A stretch of 64,000 nucleotides of DNA. It comes from Canna indica (taxonomy: Eukaryota; Streptophyta; Magnoliopsida; Zingiberales; Cannaceae). The DNA lies in contig CP136897.1 of the NCBI GenBank assembly GCA_034359265.1, forward strand, positions 34,831,501 through 34,895,500. Direction: 5' to 3'. Positions 57,816-64,000 of the stretch are shown here, piece after piece (position 1 is the first letter of the stretch; each line of letters starts with the position of its first letter). The translations under genes and the position numbers were made by a program. The notes beneath the pieces are model-generated. The model was not told the DNA's origin. It saw nothing but the letters and a program-made list of their open reading frames with translations, and searched no databases.

Positions 57816-58181
57816 TTTTTTTACTACTTATTTGATTGCACGACGAGATCATTTTTTTTACCAATTTTTCTAACCAAACGTTAAAGACGGACGACGTCGT
57901 CGCCGTAAATCTTGGCTGTCGATCGCCCACGCGGGGCCCGCCACAACCTCTACGGCCGGCTCGAACGACCAACCGACCCGAAAAATTAAAATTTGTAAAT
58001 AAATAAGAAAAATAACATTTCAATTATTATTTTTCGTTTAAAACGGGCGTAACTCCGTGCATTATTGTCCGATTTAAGCTTTTCACGTGTCCCTGAAAGG
58101 CGTGCGAAGAGACGAAGAAAATGACCCCGAGCTGTCCCTCGGACGCTCACCCTTATTAGCCGACGATCAGAAGTGCATGAC

Positions 58182-58300
58182 GGGTGCGATCATACCAGCA
58201 CTAATGCACCGGTTCCCATCAGAACTTCGAAGTTAAGTGTGCTTGTGCGAGAGTAGTACTAGGATGGGTGACCCACTGGGAAGTCCTCATGTTGCATCTT
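58182..58300 (+). rRNA. 5S rRNA: 5S rRNA gene, copy 126
   Basis: Same gene sequence as copy 106, 9308 bp upstream. Spacer with 11-bp CG-core deletion. Confidence 0.92.
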
Positions 58301-58654
58301 TTTTTTTTTACTTATTTGAATGCACGACGAGATCATTTTTTTTACCAATCTTCCTAACCAAACGTTAAGGACGGACGACGACGTCGCCATAAAATTTGGC
58401 TGTCGATCGCCCGCCGCAACCTCTACGGCCGGCTCGATCGACCAACCGACCCGAAAAATTAAAATTTATAAATAAATAAGAAAAATAACATTTCAATTAT
58501 TATTTTTCGTTTAAAACGGGCGTAACTCCGTGCATTATTGTCCGATTTCAGCTTTTCACGTGGCAATAAAAAGCGCGCGAAGAGACTAAGAAAATGACCC
58601 CGAGTTGTCCCTCGGACGCTCACCCTTATCAGCCGACGATCAGAAGTGCATGAC

Positions 58655-58773
58655 GGGTGCGATCATACTAGCACTAACGCACCGGATCCCATCAGAACTC
58701 CGAAGTTAAGCGTGGTTGCGCGAGAGTGGTACTAGGATGGGTGACCACTTGGGAAGTCCTCGTGTTGCACCTT
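58655..58773 (+). rRNA. 5S rRNA: 5S rRNA gene, copy 127 (G65C/A74G type)
   Basis: Same gene sequence as copy 107. Confidence 0.93.
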
Positions 58774-59140
58774 TTTTTTTACTTCCTATTTGATTGCACA
58801 ACGCGATCATTTTTTTTACCTATCTTTCTTACCAAACGTTAAGGACGGACGACGTCGTCGCCATAAATCTTGGCTGTCGATCGTCCGCGCGGGGCCCGTC
58901 GCAACCTCTACGGCAGGCTCGATCGACCAACCGACCCGAAAAATTAAAATTTGTAAATAAATAAGAAAAATAACATTTCAATTATTATTTTTCGTTTAAA
59001 ACGGGCGTAACTCCGTGCATTATTGTCCGATTTTAGCTTTTCACGTGGCACTGAAAGGCGCGAGAAGAGACGAAGAAAATGACCCCCGAACTCTCCCTCG
59101 GACGCTCACCCTTATTTGCCGACGATCAGAAGTGCATGAC

Positions 59141-59258
59141 CTGTGCGATCATTTAGTACTAACGCACCGGATCCCATCAGAACTCCGAAGTTAAGCGTGG
59201 TTGCGCGAGAGTAGTACTAGGATGGGTGACCCCCTGGGAAGTCCTCGTGTTGCACTTG
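59141..59258 (+). rRNA. 5S rRNA: 5S rRNA gene, copy 128, with 1-nt deletion
   Basis: As copy 108 but with C instead of T at position 1 (ctgtgcg). Possible pseudogene. Confidence 0.85.
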
Positions 59259-59624
59259 TTTTTTTACTACCTATTTGATTGCACGACGAGATCATTTTTT
59301 TTACCAATCTTTCTAACCAAACGTTATGGACGGACGGCGTCGTCGCCATAAATCTTGGCTGTCGATCGCCCGCGCAAGGCCCGCCGCAACTTCTACGGCC
59401 GGCTCGATCGACCAACCGACCCGAAAAATTAAAATTTGTAAATAAATAAGAAAAGTAACATTTCAATTATTATTTTTCATTTAAAACGGGCGTAACTCCG
59501 TGCATTATTGTCCGATTTCCGCTTTTCACGTGGCCCTGAAAGGCGCGCGAAGAGACGAAGAAAATGACCCTGAGCTGTCCCTCGGACGCTCACCCTTATT
59601 AGCCGATGATCAGAAGTGCATGAC

Positions 59625-59743
59625 GGGTGCGATCATACCAGCACTAACGCACCGGATCCCATCAGAACTCCGAAGTTATGCGTGCTAGGGCGAGAGTAGT
59701 ACTAGGATGGGTGACCGCCTGGGAAGTCCTCGTGTTGTATTTG
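59625..59743 (+). rRNA. 5S rRNA: 5S rRNA gene, copy 129
   Basis: Same gene sequence as copy 109. Confidence 0.91.
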
Positions 59744-60109
59744 TTTTTTTACTACCTATTTGATTGCACGACGAGATCATTTTTTTTACCAATCTTTCTA
59801 ACCAAACGTTAAGGACGGACGACGTCGTCGCCATAAATCTTGGCTGTCGATCGCCCGCGCGGGGCCCGCCGCAAACTCTACGGCCGGCTCGATCGACCAA
59901 CCGACCCGAAAAATTAAAATTTGTAAATAAATAAGAAAAATAATATTTCAATTATTATTTTTCGTCTAAAATGGGCGTAAATCCGTGAATTATTGTCCGA
60001 TTTCAGCTTTTCACGTGACGCTGAAAGGCGCGCGAAGAGACGAAGAAAATGACCTCGAGCTGTCCCTCGGACGCTCACCCTTATTAGCCGACGATCAGAA
60101 GTGCATGAC

Positions 60110-60228
60110 GGGTGTGATCATACCAGCACTAACGCATCGGATCCCATTAGAACTCCGAAGTTAAGCGTGGTTGGGCGAGAGTAGTACTAGGATGGTTTAC
60201 CCCCTGGGAAGTTCTCGTCTTGCACCCT
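60110..60228 (+). rRNA. 5S rRNA: 5S rRNA gene, copy 130
   Basis: As copy 110 plus C6T, a change that arose after the large duplication. Spacer with 11-bp CG-core deletion. Confidence 0.92.
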
Positions 60229-60586
60229 TTTTTTTTACTACCTATTTGATTGCACGATGAGATCATTTTTTTTACTAATCTTTCTTTACCAAACGTTAAG
60301 GACGGACGACGTCGTCGCCATAAAATTTGGCTGTCGATCGCCCGCCGCAACCTCTGTGGCCGGCTCGATCGACCAACCGACCCGAAAAATTAAAATTTGT
60401 AAATAAATAAGAAAAATAACATTTCAATTATTATTTTTCGTTCAAAATGGGCGTAACTGCGTGCATTATTGTCCGATTTCAGCTTTTCACGTGACGCTGA
60501 AAGACGCGCAAAGAGACGAAGAAAATGACCCCTGAACTCTCCCTCGGACGCTCGCCCTTATTAGCCGACGATGAGAAGTGCATATC

Positions 60587-60705
60587 GGGTGCGATCATAC
60601 CAGCACTAACGCACCGGATCCCATCAGAACTTCGAAGTTAAGCGTGCTTGTGCGAGAGTAGTACTAGGATGGGTGACCCCCTGGGAAGTCCTCGTGTTGC
60701 ACTTA
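60587..60705 (+). rRNA. 5S rRNA: 5S rRNA gene, copy 131
   Basis: Same gene sequence as copy 111. Confidence 0.94.
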
Positions 60706-61071
60706 TTTTTTTACTACCTATTTGATTGCACGACGAGATCATTTTTTTTACCAATCTTTCTAACCAAACGTTAAGGACGGACGACGTCGTCGCCATAAAA
60801 TTTGGTTGTCGATCGCCCGCGCGGGGCCCGCCGCAACCTCTACGGCCAGCTCGATCGACCAACCGACCCGAAAAATTAAAATTTGTAAATAAATAAGAAA
60901 AATTACATTTCAATTATTATTTTTCGTTTAAAACGGGCGTAACTCCGTGCATTATTGTCCGATTTCAGCTTTTCACGTGGCGCTGAAAGGCACGCGAAGA
61001 GACGAAGAAAATGACCCCGAGCTGTCCCTCGGACGCTCACCCTTATTAGCCGACGATGAGAAGTGCATGAC

Positions 61072-61190
61072 GGGTGCGATCATACCAGCACTAACGCACC
61101 GGATCCCATCAGAACTCCGAAGTTAAGCGCGCTTGGGCGAGAGTAGTACTAGGATGGGTGACCCCCTGGGAAGTCCTCGTGTTGCACTTG
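61072..61190 (+). rRNA. 5S rRNA: 5S rRNA gene, copy 132
   Basis: As copy 112 but without G30A; T59C and C117T kept. Confidence 0.94.
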
Positions 61191-61510
61191 TTTTTTACTA
61201 CGTATTTGATTGCACGACGAGATCATTTTTTTTACCAATCTTTTTAACCAAACGTTAAGGACGGACGACGTCATCGCCATAAATCTTAGCTGTCGATCGC
61301 CCGCGCGGGGCCCGCCGCAACCTCTACGGCCGGCTCGATCGACCAACCGACCCGAAAAATTAAAATTTGTAAATAAATACGAAAAATAACATTTCAATTA
61401 TTATTTTTCGTTTAAAACGGGCGCAACTCTGTGCATTATTGTCCGATTTTAGCTTTTCACGTAGCGCGGAAAGGCGCGCGAAGAGACGAAGAAAATGACC
61501 CCCGAACTCT

Positions 61511-61539
61511 CCCCCTGGGAAGTCCTCGTGTTGCACTTG
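61511..61539 (+). pseudogene. 5S copy 133: 3' fragment only
   Basis: Counterpart of copy 113 in the second large duplicate. Confidence 0.85.
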
Positions 61540-61894
61540 TTTTTTTACTACCTATTTGATTGCACGACGAGATTATTTTTTTTACCAATCTTTCTAACCA
61601 AACGTTAAGGACGGACGACGTCGTCGCCATAAATCTTGGCTGTCGATGGCCCGCCGCAACCTCTAAGGCTGGCTCGATCGACCAACCGACCCGAAAAATT
61701 AAAATTTGTAAATAAATAAGAAAAATAACATTTCAATTATTATTTTTCGTTTAAAACGGGCGTAACTCCGTGCATTATTGTCCGATTTCAGCTTTTCACG
61801 TGGCGCTGAAAGGCATGCGAAGAGACGAAGAAAATGACCCCGAGTTGTCCCTCGGACGCTCACCCTTATTAGCCGACGATCAGAAGTGCATGAC

Positions 61895-62013
61895 GGGTGC
61901 GATCATACCAGCACTAACGCACCGGATCCCATCAGAACTCCGAAGTTAAGCGCGCTTGGGCGAGAGTAGTACTAGGATGGGTGACCCCCTTGGAAGTCCT
62001 CGTGTTGCACTTG
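61895..62013 (+). rRNA. 5S rRNA: 5S rRNA gene, copy 134
   Basis: Same gene sequence as copy 114. Confidence 0.94.
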
Positions 62014-62333
62014 TTTTTTACTACGTATTTGATTGCACGACGAGATCATTTTTTTTACCAATCTTTCTAACCAAACGTTAAGGACGGACGACGTCATCGC
62101 CATAAATCTTAGCTGTCGATCGCCCGCGCGGGGCCCGCCGCAACCTCTACGGCCGGCTCGATCGACCAACCGACCCGAAAAATTAAAATTTGTAAATAAA
62201 TAAGAAAAATAACATTTCAATTATTATTTTTCGTTTAAAACGGGCGCAACTCTGTGCATTATTGTCCGATTTTAGCTTTTCACGTAGCGCGGAAAGGCGC
62301 GCGAAGAGACGAAGAAAATGACCCCCGAACTCT

Positions 62334-62362
62334 CCCCCTGGGAAGTCCTCGTGTTGCACTTG
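62334..62362 (+). pseudogene. 5S copy 135: 3' fragment only
   Basis: Counterpart of copy 115. Confidence 0.85.
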
Positions 62363-62717
62363 TTTTTTTACTACCTATTTGATTGCACGACGAGATTATT
62401 TTTTTTACCAATCTTTCTAACCAAACGTTAAGGACGGACGACGTTGTCGCCATAAATCTTGGCTGTCGATCGCCCGCCGCAACCTCTAAGCCTGGCTCGA
62501 TCGACCAACCGACCCGAAAAATTAAAATTTGTAAATAAATAAGAAAAATAACATTTCAATTATTATTTTTCGTTTAAAACAGGCGTAACTCCGTGCATTA
62601 TTGTCCGATTTTAGCTTTTCACGTGGCGCTGAAAGGCGCGCGAAGAGACGAAGAAAATGACCCCGAGCTATCCCTCGGACGCTCACCCTTATTAGCCGAC
62701 GATCAGAAGTGTATGAC

Positions 62718-62836
62718 GAGTGCGATCATAACAGCACTAACGCACCGGATCCCATCAGAACTCCTGAGTTAAGCGTGCTTGGGCAAGAGTAGTACTAGGA
62801 TGGGTGACCCCCTTGGAAGTCCTCGTGTTGCAATTG
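62718..62836 (+). rRNA. 5S rRNA: 5S rRNA gene, copy 136
   Basis: Same gene sequence as copy 116. Confidence 0.92.
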
Positions 62837-63201
62837 TTTTTTTACTACCTATTTGATTGCTCAACGAGATCATTTTTTTTACCAATCTTTCTAACCAAAC
62901 GTTAAGGACGGACAACGTCGTCGCCATAAAATTTGGCTGTCGATCGCCCGCGCGGGGCCCGCCGCAAATTCTACGGCCGGCTCCATCGACCAACCGACCC
63001 GAAAAATTAAAATTTGTAAATAAATAAGAAAAATAACATTTCAATTATTATTTTTCATTTAAAACGGGCGTAACTCCTGCATTATTGTCCTTTTTCAGCT
63101 TTTCACGTGGCGCTGAAAGGCGCGCGAAGAGACGAAGAAAATAACCCCGAGCTATCCCTCGGACGATCACCCTTATTAGCCGACAATCAGAAGTGCATGA
63201 C

Positions 63202-63320
63202 GAGTGCGATCATAACAACACTAACGCACCGGATCCCATCAGAACTTCGGAGTTAAGCATGCTTGGGCGAGAGTAGTACTAGGATGGGTGACCCCCGAGG
63301 AAGTCCTCGTGTTGCACTTG
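63202..63320 (+). rRNA. 5S rRNA: 5S rRNA gene, copy 137
   Basis: Full length; G2A, C14A, G17A, C46T, A49G, G58A, T96G, G97A, C117T. Its 5' part and upstream spacer are shared with copy 119. Confidence 0.92.
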
Positions 63321-63687
63321 TTTTTTTACTACCTATTTGATTGCACGACGAGATCATTTTTTTTACCAATCTTTCTAACCAAACGTTAAGGACGGATGAC
63401 GTCGTCGCCATAAAATTTGGCTGTCGATCGCCCGCGCGGGGCCCGCCCCAAACTCTACGGCCGGCTCCATCGACCAACCGACCAGAAAAATTAAAATTTG
63501 TAAATAAATAAGAAAAATAACATTTCAATTATTATTTTTCGTTTAAAACGAGCGTAACTCCGTGCATTATTGTCCGATTTCAGCTTTTCACGTGGCGCTG
63601 AAAGGCGCGCGATGAGATGAAGAAAATGACCCCCGAACTCTCCCTCGGACGCTCACCCTTATTAGCCGACGATCAGAAGTGCATATC

Positions 63688-63806
63688 AGGTGCGATCATA
63701 ACAGCACTAACGCATCGGATCCCATCAGAACTCCGAAGTTAAGCGTGCTTGGGCGAGAGTAGTACTAGGATGGGTGACTCCTTTGGAAGTCCTCATGTTG
63801 CACTTT
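63688..63806 (+). rRNA. 5S rRNA: 5S rRNA gene, copy 138
   Basis: Full length; G1A, C14A, C28T, C92T, C95T, G97T, G108A, C117T. Terminator cactttttctttt. Confidence 0.92.
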
Positions 63807-64000
63807 TTCTTTTACTACCTATTTGATTGCACGACGAGATCATTTTTTTTACCAATCTTTCTAACCAAACGTTAAGGACGGACGACATCGTCGCCATAAA
63901 TCTTGGCTGTCGATCGCCCACGTGGCCCGCCGCAACCTCTACGGCCGGCTCGATCGACCAACCGACCCGAAAAATTAAAATTTGTAAATAAATAAGAAAA
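63807..64000 (+). other. Partial spacer at right edge
   Basis: First part of the spacer after copy 138, cut in the AT-rich segment (aataaataagaaaa). The CG core is shortened here to gatcgcccacgtggcccgccg. The array continues beyond the window. Confidence 0.9.

Larger units (their letters stand above)
60948..61770 (+). repeat. 823-bp dimer, first copy, in the second large duplicate
   Basis: Contains copies 132 and 133; counterpart of 51640-52462 at offset 9308. Confidence 0.8.
61771..62593 (+). repeat. 823-bp dimer, second copy, in the second large duplicate
   Basis: Contains copies 134 and 135; counterpart of 52463-53285 at offset 9308. Confidence 0.8.
54906..63242 (+). repeat. About 8.8-kb segmental duplication, second copy
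   Basis: Corresponds to 46083-54905, with one extra unit (copy 125) and two fewer units between copies 136 and 137. The junction falls inside the 5S gene of copy 119. Confidence 0.9.
1..64000 (+). repeat. Plant nuclear 5S rDNA tandem array, 138 units, all in the same direction
   Basis: The window is filled by head-to-tail copies of a roughly 485-bp unit: a 5S rRNA gene of 117 nt up to ttgcacc plus terminator T residues, then a spacer of about 366 bp. 5S rRNA is a structural RNA of the large ribosomal subunit and is made by RNA polymerase III. Identity rests on the gggtgcgatcatacc 5' end, the intact internal control region (box A about 50-64, intermediate element 67-72, box C about 80-97), the complementary 5' and 3' ends, and the T run after each gene. 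Start-to-start spacing is 484-486 bp in most units; every shorter or longer interval is explained by an indel noted in a unit entry. I see no insertion of foreign DNA. All long gene-free stretches are these spacers. Confidence 0.98.

Noticed and set aside
46083..63242. The 8.8-kb duplicate as a pure assembly error
   Set aside because: Not fully excluded, but the copies differ at about 20 sites and by three whole units, and the junction lies in a recombinant gene, all of which fit a real event better.
1..64000. CRISPR-like or bacterial repeat system
   Set aside because: The period is 485 bp, repeats include a whole 5S gene, and there are no short unique spacers or cas genes. The 5S sequence is plant type.
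1..64000. 5S-derived SINE family or satellite without genes
   Set aside because: Most copies are complete 5S genes with promoter and T-run terminator, strictly head to tail, without A-tails or target-site duplications.

Overview
The whole window is one uninterrupted nuclear 5S ribosomal DNA tandem array from a plant. The transcribed unit (gggtgcgatc... to ...ttgcacc, then a T run) matches angiosperm-type 5S rRNA in length (about 117-119 nt), in its internal RNA polymerase III control region and in its terminal helix. The organism is therefore a land plant, most likely a flowering plant. I do not recognise the spacer well enough to name a family. There is no protein-coding gene, transposon, tRNA or other RNA gene; both window edges cut through spacer, so the array continues on both sides.

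Layout: I located 138 5S copies, all on the + strand. 124 are full length or nearly so, and 14 are clearly broken. The usual period is 484-486 bp: a 119-nt gene plus about 366 bp of spacer. Each spacer starts with the T-run terminator and a second T run. A CG-rich palindromic core follows (GACGACGTCGTC, then CCCGCGCGGG/GGGCCC), then an AT-rich stretch. A G-box core (CACGTG) lies inside a small inverted repeat near -98, a short CCGAG/CTCGG inverted repeat near -50, and a TTATTA TATA-like element at -29 to -24.

The array is heterogeneous. No copy matches the majority consensus at every position. Spacer types with gtcgacataaaattt plus gctaaaa dominate about 1-4.8 kb, 21.6-26.4 kb, 35-42 kb, 46.5-48.4 kb and 55.3-57.3 kb. 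Types with gtcgccataaatctt (or gtcgccataaaattt) plus gctgaaa dominate most of the rest.

History written in the sequence: a tandem segmental duplication of about 8.8 kb (46.08-54.91 kb and 54.91-63.24 kb) has a recombinant 5S gene at its junction. Smaller duplications have periods of 797, 823, 2138 and 2433 bp. Truncated units arose by deletions into the 5S gene and were then copied on with their neighbours. This is what unequal crossing-over and gene conversion acting on a multicopy rRNA locus would leave.

Conventions: 'consensus' is the majority 5S sequence of this window. Substitutions are numbered from the first G of the gene (G65C means G at gene position 65 replaced by C). Gene ends include two T residues after ttgcacc. 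All alignments and counts were done by eye.
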